Shown: positions 45,420 through 54,115 of the stretch, in pieces
Position numbering within the stretch: the first letter of the stretch is position 1
Layout: every line of letters starts with the position of its first letter
Assembly (NCBI GenBank): GCA_022824465.1
Contig: JAJDZV010000004.1
Coordinates: 248,001-312,000, forward strand
Length of the DNA: 64,000 nt
Reading direction: 5' to 3'
Source: Anaerolineae bacterium
GTDB taxonomy: Bacteria > Chloroflexota > Anaerolineae > Aggregatilineales > Phototrophicaceae
Notes under the pieces: generated by a model
What the model was told of the DNA's origin: nothing
Database searches by the model: none
The model's input: only the letters and a program-made list of their open reading frames with translations
Position numbers and translations under genes: made by a program

Positions 45420-46091
45420 TCATGTCGCGCCCGGCGCTCCAGCCGCCTTGTGCGCGGCTCGGATCGGCTCAGGCAAGCGATACTTCGTCGTGCAAGAAAG
45501 CGCCAACGCCGCCGCGCTCTCCAGCTCACAGAGATGCCCGACCGATATGTAAATCGGCTGTACGCCCGTCCGCGTTCGCATCACGACGCCGAGCCGCTCG
45601 CCACCATGCATCAAGGGGCTGCGGCTGCCTTTCTCCAGCGCCGGCATCTCGTATTCGCCGATATAATGCGACTTGCCACAGCCAACTGTCGGCCGATCCA
45701 GCCACAATCCCATGTGCGCCGCGATGCCCATCTTTCGCGGATGAATCTGTCCCATGCCGTCAAACAGGAAAACATCGGGCGCCAGCTTGACCTGCCGCAG
45801 AGCATCCAAAACCGCCGGACCCTCCCGAAACGCCAGCAAGCCCGGAATATATGGATAGACAGTTTCCCGTTGCGCCGTAACGGTCTCGAGAACCGTCAGA
45901 TCCGGGTAGCTCATCACGACTATCGCAGCCCGCGTGATACCCGCCTTGACGCTGACATCAACACCAGCAACCGCGCCAACACCGCCGAGGCATAAGCGAC
46001 GATCGCTGACCAAGCGCGCCGACAATTCGCGCTGCAAGGCGATCGCGTCGCTTGGGCTGAGGTCCCATTCATGCAGCGGCGCAATCGTCAT
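45420..46091 (-). CDS. nfi: Endonuclease V (deoxyinosine repair)
   Basis: 223 residues, usual size. Cleaves the second phosphodiester bond 3' of deoxyinosine in DNA (or inosine in RNA). Active-site Asp in VAGVDVSV, Glu in YIPGLLAFREGPAVLDAL and Asp in DVFLFDGMGQIHPRKMGIAAHMG; GCGKS follows. It lies 32 bases downstream of the sigma-factor gene and is probably cotranscribed with dnaG and the sigma factor. Confidence 0.93.
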   Translation of the reverse strand: MTIAPLHEWDLSPSDAIALQRELSARLVSDRRLCLGGVGAVAGVDVSVKAGITRAAIVVMSYPDLTVLETVTAQRETVYPYIPGLLAFREGPAVLDALRQVKLAPDVFLFDGMGQIHPRKMGIAAHMGLWLDRPTVGCGKSHYIGEYEMPALEKGSRSPLMHGGERLGVVMRTRTGVQPIYISVGHLCELESAAALALSCTTKYRLPEPIRAAHKAAGAPGAT

Positions 46092-46123
46092 GCGCTGACC
46101 AATTCCGCGCGCCGAGCAAACGG

Positions 46124-47689
46124 CTACATTTCAAGATAATCGCGCAATTCACGCGAACGCGTCGGATGCCGCAGCTTGCGCAATGCCTTGGCTTCAATCT
46201 GGCGGATACGCTCGCGCGTGACTCCGAAATATCGCCCGACATCTTCCAGCGTGTTGTCCTGCCCATCAATCAAGCCGAACCGCTTCTCAAGCACCTGCCG
46301 TTCACGCTCGCTCAAGACGCCCAAAGCCGACTTGATCTGCTCCTTAAGCAACTGTCTGCCCGCGGCATCGACCGGTCCCAACATATTCTCATCCGGTATG
46401 AAGTCGCCCAACTGACTGCTGTCTTCTTGCCCGACAGGCATATCAAGGCTCATCGGTTCTTGGCTGATTCGCATGATCCGCCGCACCTTCTGCGACGCGC
46501 GTCGCAGCTTGCGGTTCAGCGCCGGATCCAACTCGTCGCCATCCTTCTGGCGCCGCTTGATCTCGCTGCGCTCTCCGTCGCTGAGGAAGTCCATTTCAAG
46601 CGCGATCTCTTCCGTCCGCGGTTCCGCGCCCAAGGTCTGAACCAGCTCGCGCTGTATCCGCATCATACGATTGATCGTCTCGACCATATGCACCGGAATG
46701 CGAATTGTGCGCGCCTGATCCGCAATCGCGCGGCTGATCGCCTGCCGAATCCACCAGGTGGCGTAGGTGCTGAATTTATAGCCCTTGGTATGGTCAAACT
46801 TGTTCACTGCCCGCAGCAATCCGATATTGCCCTCTTGAATCAGATCCAAGAAACTTATGCCCCGGCCCAGATAGCGTTTCGCCACGCTGACAACCAGCCG
46901 CAAGTTTGCCCGTGTCAAGGCCTCGGACGACATCGCCGCATGCTGTTCCACTTGTTCCTGCTGCTGCTTTGCCAAACTTATCGGATCGACCGTGTCTTCA
47001 ATCCAGGCGTCAAACTCGCTTAACGACGGCATCGCCTGTTCACGATGAAAATAGCGCTGGATTCGAATCAAATGCTCAATCGGAAACAGAAACAAGGCGT
47101 GGACCACCGCGAAAAACCGCTGCGCCAAAATCGTCCAGTCATCATCGCGTCCCCAGCTGCGCTGTTTCAGATAGGCGCGAATATAGGAATCAGCATCGCG
47201 GTCCCAATTGCGTATCGTCTCCTGCACCTCCGCCATCACTTTGGTGAAATCAGGCGCGTCCACGGCACGCTCGGCTGCCGCGTCATGCAGCGCCTCCCAA
47301 TCGTCTCGCAGACGCATGTAAGCAAACCGTTCCACATCAAGATAATTCGCCTCGCGGCGACCGTCCGCTTGCTTGTCCAAGCTCATCAGTTCGTCGCGCA
47401 GGCTCTCAAGATGCCCCTCCGCCGCGATCTGCGCGCTCAGCCACATCTCGCGATTGCTGTCCAGGAGCGGCGCCTGCCCAATCTCCTTCAGATACATGCG
47501 CACCGGATCATCAGACTGCGGCAAGCTATCGCGCGCCTGGCTCCCGGCGTCGTCAGCCTCCAGTTCGTTGACCATGATGTCGGATGTCGTCTGTCCGCTG
47601 TCCTGCCGATTCGCGCCGCTGGCAAGCCTGTCGCCATCGCCGAATCCTACATATCCGCGAATGCTCTCTTCAGTGTCCGGGCGCTTCAT
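46124..47689 (-). CDS. rpoD: Primary RNA polymerase sigma factor (sigma70 family)
   Basis: 521 residues. Region 1.2 ([18 protein letters not shown]), regions 2.1-2.4 ([32 protein letters not shown] through [19 protein letters not shown]), region 3 and region 4 with the helix-turn-helix [25 protein letters not shown] are all present. About 150 residues between 1.2 and 2.1 form a non-conserved region. ATG 47689 is preferred because AGGA stands 6 bases upstream; an in-frame TTG at 47725 has none. It sits directly after dnaG, recalling the dnaG-rpoD macromolecular synthesis operon without rpsU. Confidence 0.95.
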   Translation of the reverse strand: MKRPDTEESIRGYVGFGDGDRLASGANRQDSGQTTSDIMVNELEADDAGSQARDSLPQSDDPVRMYLKEIGQAPLLDSNREMWLSAQIAAEGHLESLRDELMSLDKQADGRREANYLDVERFAYMRLRDDWEALHDAAAERAVDAPDFTKVMAEVQETIRNWDRDADSYIRAYLKQRSWGRDDDWTILAQRFFAVVHALFLFPIEHLIRIQRYFHREQAMPSLSEFDAWIEDTVDPISLAKQQQEQVEQHAAMSSEALTRANLRLVVSVAKRYLGRGISFLDLIQEGNIGLLRAVNKFDHTKGYKFSTYATWWIRQAISRAIADQARTIRIPVHMVETINRMMRIQRELVQTLGAEPRTEEIALEMDFLSDGERSEIKRRQKDGDELDPALNRKLRRASQKVRRIMRISQEPMSLDMPVGQEDSSQLGDFIPDENMLGPVDAAGRQLLKEQIKSALGVLSERERQVLEKRFGLIDGQDNTLEDVGRYFGVTRERIRQIEAKALRKLRHPTRSRELRDYLEM

Positions 47690-47737
47690 CCTCTTCCTCT
47701 GTTCTGCGCTGACGCATAGCCGCAACGCCTTGCCACG

Positions 47738-49780
47738 CTACCGCACTGCCCAATTGATCTTGGCCTTCGCCTGCATCGAAAGCGCAATCTGGTCGCCGAT
47801 GGATCTAAGCTGGCCATCGTCGCTCACGTCTTCAGATTCAGCCTCTTCCTGCAGATACTGCAACTCGGTCCGCTCAAACTCCAGCCGCTCTAGGCGAAGT
47901 TGGAGCGCGCGACGCACAAGCTCGTCCTGCCCGTCCAAGCCAGGGCGGCCGCTGCGAAGGCCCCTGCTGAATATATCGTTCAAATCAACCCGAAAGTTTC
48001 CCCCTATCCGCTCGGCTATCGTCTCCGGATCGTCGACTTGCAGCTCGTAAAACTCCGTCCGCAATTCCTCATCGATGACTTCGACCATGTACTCCAGGGG
48101 CGCCAAGTCGTCCTGCGCCATCGAATCCTGCAAATACCGCATCAAGGCGCGATAACCGCTCTGCGTGAAGTCGTCAGCGCCAATTTCGCGCAAGGGACCC
48201 CGCGACAGGGCTTCGTCATCGCCCGCCAACTCGCGCAGCTTGCGATTCACTTGCGACAGCAAATTCGGGTTCTTGAGCAATACGCTGAGACAGTAGGCTT
48301 CAATCGCTCGCTCGGACCGCCCCGCCGCATCAGCGGTCTCATGCGCGCCGTCGACAGGCTCGTCGCCCATCGGCGAATCCGGCGCGTAGTCAGCATACTC
48401 ATTGTCCCAGTACGCTGGCGGCAAGTCGCTTGGCGCCGCGTCCAAGCGCGCTCTCTTCCGTACGCGCGGCGCCAGCTCCTGCGTCCAGGCCAACATTTCG
48501 CGCTCGCCGATGCGAAGGCGACGGGCCAGCGTCTGGATATTCTCCTGCCGATAAATGTTGTTCTCAGACACTTGCAGGATCGGCAGAATCGACCTTGCCC
48601 GCGCCTGCCGCGCTTGCAGGCTCGCGTCCGCGGGCAATGCCGCCGTCTCCATCTCGATCACAAAATCAGCCACGCCTTGCGCATGCTCAACCAGCTCATC
48701 CCAACCCTCGGGCGATTCTCGCAGATAGTCGTCCGGGTCTTTCCCCGCCGGTATGCGCAAGATGCCGATGTCAATCGCCAGTTTGCCCGCGTAATCCTTG
48801 GCCAGCGCCTCTCGCGCCACGTCAAGACTACGGCGCGCCGCGTTCTGGCCCGCTTCATCGGCGTCCAGAGCCAACACCACCTTGGACGCGAATCGCGGGG
48901 CGACCAGACGCAGTTGCGGCTCGGTCATCGCCGTGCCCATCTGCGCCACTACATTGGCATAGCCGGCCTGATGCGCCTGAATCACATCCATATATCCTTC
49001 GACAATTACCACGGCGCCGCGATCGCGAATTGCCGACTTTCCCATATCTAAACCATAAAGCAGCCCGCTCTTGTCAAATACCGGCGTTTGCGGCGAGTTG
49101 ATGTACTTTGCCGCATCCTCAGTTCCAAGCGCGCGCCCGCCAAAACCAACCGCTCGTCCGCGTTCATCACGGATGGGAAACATTAAACGATTGCGGAAGC
49201 GATCATATACCCGTCCGTTTTCGCTTCGCGCCGCCAATCCGACTTCAACAATATCGTCGTCGCTGTGCCCCAAGTCCCGCAGCCCTCGCAGCATGAAGTC
49301 CCAACTCTCCGGCGCAAACCCCAGTTGAAACCGGCCGATTGTCTCGCTGCGCAAACCGCGCTCCTCGCGCAAGTAAACCAGCGCCGCCGTCCCCGCCGAC
49401 CGATGTAGTTCCTGCTCATAGAACTCGGCTGCGCTCGCCAAAATGCCGCGCAAATGCTCCAACCGGTCGCTGCGGCTCTTTTGTTCCGGGGTCTGCGCCC
49501 GCAGCTGCACGCCAGCCTCGTGAGCCAATTCCCGCAGCGCTTCCTTAAAGTCCCAGCCGTGCAGCTTCTGCGCAAAGGTAAACAGGTCGCCCCCTTCGGC
49601 GCATGCGCCAAAACAGCGCCACGACTGCCGCGCGGGATTGACGATGAACGAGGGCGTATTCTCCTTGTGAAAGGGACAAGGGGCTTTATAGTTGCGCCCA
49701 GCCTTCTTCAGCGCCGGCACATAACGCTGAACATAGCCCACAATATCAATGCGAGACTTTATCTCATCCGTTACTGACAC
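47738..49780 (-). CDS. dnaG: DNA primase
   Basis: 680 residues. The N-terminal zinc-binding domain is CPFHKENTPSF ... CFGACAEGG, where the last Cys pair is separated by three residues instead of two. The TOPRIM catalytic core is VIVEGYMDVIQAHQAGY and VVLALDADEAGQNAARR. The C-terminal helicase-binding part is long and acidic. The start codon is GTG, with GGGGGCGG upstream; the ATG just inside is out of frame. Confidence 0.95.
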   Translation of the reverse strand: MSVTDEIKSRIDIVGYVQRYVPALKKAGRNYKAPCPFHKENTPSFIVNPARQSWRCFGACAEGGDLFTFAQKLHGWDFKEALRELAHEAGVQLRAQTPEQKSRSDRLEHLRGILASAAEFYEQELHRSAGTAALVYLREERGLRSETIGRFQLGFAPESWDFMLRGLRDLGHSDDDIVEVGLAARSENGRVYDRFRNRLMFPIRDERGRAVGFGGRALGTEDAAKYINSPQTPVFDKSGLLYGLDMGKSAIRDRGAVVIVEGYMDVIQAHQAGYANVVAQMGTAMTEPQLRLVAPRFASKVVLALDADEAGQNAARRSLDVAREALAKDYAGKLAIDIGILRIPAGKDPDDYLRESPEGWDELVEHAQGVADFVIEMETAALPADASLQARQARARSILPILQVSENNIYRQENIQTLARRLRIGEREMLAWTQELAPRVRKRARLDAAPSDLPPAYWDNEYADYAPDSPMGDEPVDGAHETADAAGRSERAIEAYCLSVLLKNPNLLSQVNRKLRELAGDDEALSRGPLREIGADDFTQSGYRALMRYLQDSMAQDDLAPLEYMVEVIDEELRTEFYELQVDDPETIAERIGGNFRVDLNDIFSRGLRSGRPGLDGQDELVRRALQLRLERLEFERTELQYLQEEAESEDVSDDGQLRSIGDQIALSMQAKAKINWAVR

Positions 49781-49812
49781 GGACAGCCGCCCCCGGTTGA
49801 ACTTGACACTAA

Positions 49813-49818
49813 ATTATA
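49813..49818 (-). promoter_or_regulatory. -10 element of the dnaG-rpoD operon
   Basis: Perfect TATAAT on the minus strand, about 33 bases before the GTG. TGGCAG lies 17 bases further upstream as a poor -35. Confidence 0.5.
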
Positions 49819-49908
49819 GTGAAGCGTATAGACAACTGCCATAAAACCGGGCTTTGCCTTGGACGAACTATACAAAGCAATGGCGGCCAACAGAGATGCC
49901 GCTCCGGG

Positions 49909-52908
49909 CTAAAAGTTCTCCAATTCGCTGAGATCCGCCTTGCCCGCCTGCATGCCGCTGATTCGCTGCAGCAAGGCGATGCGATTGTTGCGCAATGCCA
50001 TATCATCCGTATGCACCAGCACATGGTCGAAAAAGTCGGTCACTGCCGGCGCCATTGTCTCGAAGGCTGACAGAAATTCGTCGACATTCGCCGATGCATT
50101 GAGTTGGCCGGCTGCGTCAAGATAGGCTTGATTCAGGTAGTGTTCCGCCGGTTCAGTGAACAGTTCGCTGCGCACCGGCCGATCCGTCTCATTCTTCGTG
50201 ATTCGTACGCAGCGGGCAAAGCTGTCAAGTACCAATTCCCAATTGTCGCTCTTCACCCACGCCGCCAGTTCAAGGACGGCTCTGGCCGCCCCTGCCGGAT
50301 TCTGCGCTTGCTCCGCCAGCACAGCCCGTATGACATCGCGAGGCGCGCCAGTCTTGTCTATCAGCCAGCCGTCCAGACGAGTCTTGACGAATTCAAATGC
50401 CTGCTGTCTCATTTCCGCGTTCACCGGCACGGGTTGGCTATCCGACACACATTTCATGAGACCGCGCAGATCTACAGGAACATCCGCCTCTGCAAGAATC
50501 CGAATGACGCCAAGCGCCGCCCGCCGCAAGCCAAATGGATCCGATGTCGACTTCGGCGCCAACCCAACCGCAATCAGCCCCACCAGACTATCCAGCTTGT
50601 CCGCCAACGCCAACAACTGCCCCGGTCTCGATGCCGGCAACTCATCGTCCGCGCCCTCCGGCAGCCAGTGCTCGCGAATCGCCGTCGCGACTCTGCTGTC
50701 GATCCCCTCGCGCAAGGCATACTCCCGCCCCATGACGCCCTGCAACGATGTCAGCTCTACCACCATGCTCGTCCCGAGGTCCGCCTTGGCCAGTTTCGCC
50801 GCCTCTAGCGCCACACCGATATCAGCCTCCGAGAAGCCCAACAGCGCGCCCAGATCGCCCACCGTCGCCGCGACCCGATCGTTCTTCTCCCGCATCGAGC
50901 CCAATTCCGCCTGAAAGGTCAACGTCTCCAAGCGCCCCAGGTTACTCGCCAGCGGTCTCTCAATATCTGCGTCATAGAAAAAACGAGCGTCGGAAAACCG
51001 AGCGCGCAGCACTTGCTCGTTGCCATGAATCACCTTGTCGATATGCTCGCTGTCGCCGTTGCGCACTGCCGCGAAGGCGTTCATCAACTTGCCATCCGCG
51101 TCTTCAACCGCGAAGTAGCGCTGATGCTTGCGCATAACCGTGACAAGCGCATCACGCGGCAACGACAGATGCGCCGCGTCAAATCTGCCCAGAAATGCCG
51201 TCGGCGCTTCCACCAGGTTCGCCACCTCGTCCAGAAGCGCAGCATCCTCCGCGACCCTGCCTTCCGCTTCCGCCGCAAGAGCGTCGATCTGCTGCCGAAT
51301 GGCGCGCCGTCGCTCGCAAAAGTCTAGAATGACGCCTTGCTGCTCTAGCGCTTTCTTATAACTCTCCCAGCTATCGACAGCGATCTCGCGCGAGCCCAGC
51401 GGCCGCAGCCCACGAGTCGCCCGCCCGCTCGCCACGCCCGCATATTCGAAGGAAATCGCCGCCTCGCCATGCAATGCCACGATCCAACGAATCGGCCGCG
51501 AAAAAGCCGCCCCGGACGAATTCCACCGCATTGACCGACCAAACCTTAGCCCGGCGATGAAACCCGGCAGCGCTGCCGCCAGCGCTTCCGTTGTCGGCTT
51601 TCCCGCGTTGCGCACAACCGCGGTGACATAAGTCCCGCCGTCCATGTCCTTGACCATCAAGTCCGCGACATCGACGCCCTTGCCGCGCGCGAATCCCAAG
51701 GCTGCTCGCGTCGGCTTCCCATCGCCATCATAGGCTCGGTCCTCCGGCGGTCCCCTGGAGACGAATTCCTCGTCGGCTTGTCGCGGCGCCACTTGACGCG
51801 CCACGAATACAATGCGGCGCGGCGTTGCATACGCGTCGACTCCCGCATGGCTCAAGCGCAATTCCTCGAACAGCGCGGGCGCCGACTCCTTCACCTGCGC
51901 CAAGGCAGCCGCCACATCGTCCGCCGGCATCTCCTCGACGCCAATCTCAACCAAGACATCGGCTGCTTCCGTCGGCGCCGGCGGCATTGCGCAGGCCTCC
52001 TGCGACTCCGCGCCCGGCCACTTCTCCGCCATCTTCATCAGCGGATAACCCAGCCCCTCTCGCTGCGCCACATAAGCCGAGGCGATCGTCCGCGTCATCT
52101 CACGCATTCGCCGGAAATAACTCGCCCGCTCCGTCACGCCGATCGCGCCCCGCGTGTCCAGCACATTGAACAAGTGACTGCACTTCAGCACATAATCGTA
52201 GGCGGAAATCAGCGCATCGCCCTCCAGCGCCCGCGCATACTCCCGCTCGTAGGTGTTGTAAACCAGCTTCAAGGCGCCCACGTCAGCCACATCAAAATAG
52301 TAACGGCAGTACTCGACCTCTTCGTGTAACATCACATCGCCATAACTGACGCCGTCCAGCCACTCAATATCCCAAGCCGAGCCCTTGCCCTGCAGCGCCA
52401 ACACAATCCGCTCGATGCCGTAGGTTATCTCCACGCTGACCGGATCCAGCGCCAGACCGCCCGCCTGCTGAAAATAGGTGAACTGCGTGATCTCCTGCCC
52501 ATCCAGCCAGACCTCCCAGCCCAGCCCCCAGGCGCCCAACGCCGGCGACTCCCAGTTGTCTTCGACGAAGCGAATATCGTGCTCGCGCGCATTAATGCCC
52601 AGCGCTTCCAATGACGCCAAATACAGTTCCTGCGGATTGCCCGGATCCGGCTTCAATATCACCTGATACTGATAATACTTCTGCATCCGATTGGGGTTCT
52701 CGCCGAAGCGGCCGTCATCAGGCCTCACGCTCGGCTCGACATACGCCACCCGCCATGGCTCCGGTCCCAGAACGCGCAATGTCGTCGCCGGGTTGCCGGT
52801 GCCCGCGCCCAATTGCACATTGTAAGGCGCCCATATCAGACAGCCTTGCGCCGCCCAATATTCATGCAATGTCAATATTACCTGCTGAAAGCTCAAAGCT
52901 GAGGGCAT
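49909..52908 (-). CDS. glyQS: Glycyl-tRNA synthetase, alpha and beta subunits fused
   Basis: 999 residues. Residues 1-300 match the alpha subunit ([24 protein letters not shown], and [19 protein letters not shown] holding class II motif residues). From about 318 ([13 protein letters not shown]) the protein matches the beta subunit to its C-terminal anticodon-binding part. In most bacteria glyQ and glyS are separate; a single-chain form is known in some lineages such as Chlamydia. The fusion joint (about 300-315) is a short Ala/Pro linker. The frame is continuous. Confidence 0.95.
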   Translation of the reverse strand: MPSALSFQQVILTLHEYWAAQGCLIWAPYNVQLGAGTGNPATTLRVLGPEPWRVAYVEPSVRPDDGRFGENPNRMQKYYQYQVILKPDPGNPQELYLASLEALGINAREHDIRFVEDNWESPALGAWGLGWEVWLDGQEITQFTYFQQAGGLALDPVSVEITYGIERIVLALQGKGSAWDIEWLDGVSYGDVMLHEEVEYCRYYFDVADVGALKLVYNTYEREYARALEGDALISAYDYVLKCSHLFNVLDTRGAIGVTERASYFRRMREMTRTIASAYVAQREGLGYPLMKMAEKWPGAESQEACAMPPAPTEAADVLVEIGVEEMPADDVAAALAQVKESAPALFEELRLSHAGVDAYATPRRIVFVARQVAPRQADEEFVSRGPPEDRAYDGDGKPTRAALGFARGKGVDVADLMVKDMDGGTYVTAVVRNAGKPTTEALAAALPGFIAGLRFGRSMRWNSSGAAFSRPIRWIVALHGEAAISFEYAGVASGRATRGLRPLGSREIAVDSWESYKKALEQQGVILDFCERRRAIRQQIDALAAEAEGRVAEDAALLDEVANLVEAPTAFLGRFDAAHLSLPRDALVTVMRKHQRYFAVEDADGKLMNAFAAVRNGDSEHIDKVIHGNEQVLRARFSDARFFYDADIERPLASNLGRLETLTFQAELGSMREKNDRVAATVGDLGALLGFSEADIGVALEAAKLAKADLGTSMVVELTSLQGVMGREYALREGIDSRVATAIREHWLPEGADDELPASRPGQLLALADKLDSLVGLIAVGLAPKSTSDPFGLRRAALGVIRILAEADVPVDLRGLMKCVSDSQPVPVNAEMRQQAFEFVKTRLDGWLIDKTGAPRDVIRAVLAEQAQNPAGAARAVLELAAWVKSDNWELVLDSFARCVRITKNETDRPVRSELFTEPAEHYLNQAYLDAAGQLNASANVDEFLSAFETMAPAVTDFFDHVLVHTDDMALRNNRIALLQRISGMQAGKADLSELENF

Positions 52909-52950
52909 TCGTCGTCCTTGACACGCTTCCGGTGGCTAAAGGCGGCGGCA

Positions 52951-52956
52951 ATTATA
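52951..52956 (-). promoter_or_regulatory. -10 element of glyQS
   Basis: Perfect TATAAT on the minus strand, about 43 bases before the glyQS ATG. No clear -35. Confidence 0.45.
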
Positions 52957-52971
52957 TGAGCGAAAACATGA

Positions 52972-53001
52972 ATAAACGAGGGCGGCGGCTCCTGCGCCAC
53001 C
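52972..53001 (-). terminator. Weak terminator after the DUF4340 gene
   Basis: Minus strand: GGTGGC-GCAGGA-GCCGCC hairpin (53001-52984), then a TTTATT tract. Short stem with one G-U pair, 50 bases beyond the stop of the GldG/DUF4340 cluster. Confidence 0.35.
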
Positions 53002-53050
53002 CGCCAGAGAGGCAACCAACTTCGCATGCCCCGCGCGATCGCCCCTCGAA

Positions 53051-54115
53051 TCACTCGCTTGCCGGCGCTACTTCAAGCGCTTCTTCCGGCGCCGGCTGTT
53101 TGACCAAGTCCTCATGCCTGATGTTGTCAAAAGCGTTAAAGACCGTGTCGCGAACAAGCACATAATACTCAGCATCCGACGCTTTCAATACAAAGTCGCC
53201 AGCCTCCAACTCCGCTCCAAAGCTCAAGCTGTAACTCGCTTCGGCATATTCAATCGCCGGCTCGATGTCGGCGTCGCCTGCCACCGCCGTCTCGTCGCTC
53301 AGGTCAGTAGCCTCCGAGTCGCCTTCAACCAGCTCGCGATACCTTACCTCGACGGTCACCGCCGCCGAATCCAATCCATACGCTTCCTTCGCCTCCAAGC
53401 CCAACGGTTCAAGCAGCTGAACGCTGGCGGCGTTTCGCAGGATTATCGGCATTCTCGTATCCTCGAAGACCGCGCCCTCGCCCAAGCCAGTGTATGTCCA
53501 GCCCTCGCCAGCGCGCAGGAAGGTGAAGCTGCCCGCGCCGTTCTGGACACGGATCTCCAACACATCATCCGCCGGCACATCGACGTAACTAGCGTCAAGC
53601 CAGGTAGACACCTGCGTCGACAGCTCCCAGGAATTCAACCCGCTGCCCAGATAGACATCATTCTCGCCGCCGCGCCGCGCGTACACCGTGTCAACGCCCC
53701 CGCTCCCGCCCAGATACAGAATCCGGGTCTGTCCCGAATCAGTCAGTTCGATCCGCCGCCGGAAGTCGTCCTCCTTGACTTCCAGTCGCGCGAAATTCGC
53801 CGGGTTGGACGCCACCAAACGCCGCGTGTCCATCGCCGTCAGCTTGCCCAGTATCTCCTCCACCTTGTCGCCATTCAGCGGAAAGTCATCGGCCTCTGGC
53901 AGCACCCAACCATCACCCCCGCGCGCAAATGTCATGGCCTTGTCAAGATCATCGGCGATCATCACGCGCTCGATATCGGCTTGCGACATGCCTTCAAGCA
54001 AGGGAACAACCCGCCTGCCTTCGGCGCCGCCCGAAACCAAGGTCAAAATGGCCAGCAAAACGACCTGCCCCGCCAGCAAAGCCGCCAGGAAAAGATTGCT
54101 CCGGTTCAACATCAT
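53051..54115 (-). CDS. DUF4340 domain protein
   Basis: 354 residues. One N-terminal membrane helix (about 7-28) and a large extracytoplasmic beta-rich domain with the WVLPEADDFPLNGDKVEEILGKL pattern seen in DUF4340 proteins. Such proteins accompany GldG-type ABC systems, and that is the context here: its ATG overlaps the stop of the upstream permease/GldG gene (4 bases), with GGAGGAG before it, so they are translationally coupled. The biochemical role is unknown. Confidence 0.85.
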   Translation of the reverse strand: MMLNRSNLFLAALLAGQVVLLAILTLVSGGAEGRRVVPLLEGMSQADIERVMIADDLDKAMTFARGGDGWVLPEADDFPLNGDKVEEILGKLTAMDTRRLVASNPANFARLEVKEDDFRRRIELTDSGQTRILYLGGSGGVDTVYARRGGENDVYLGSGLNSWELSTQVSTWLDASYVDVPADDVLEIRVQNGAGSFTFLRAGEGWTYTGLGEGAVFEDTRMPIILRNAASVQLLEPLGLEAKEAYGLDSAAVTVEVRYRELVEGDSEATDLSDETAVAGDADIEPAIEYAEASYSLSFGAELEAGDFVLKASDAEYYVLVRDTVFNAFDNIRHEDLVKQPAPEEALEVAPASE

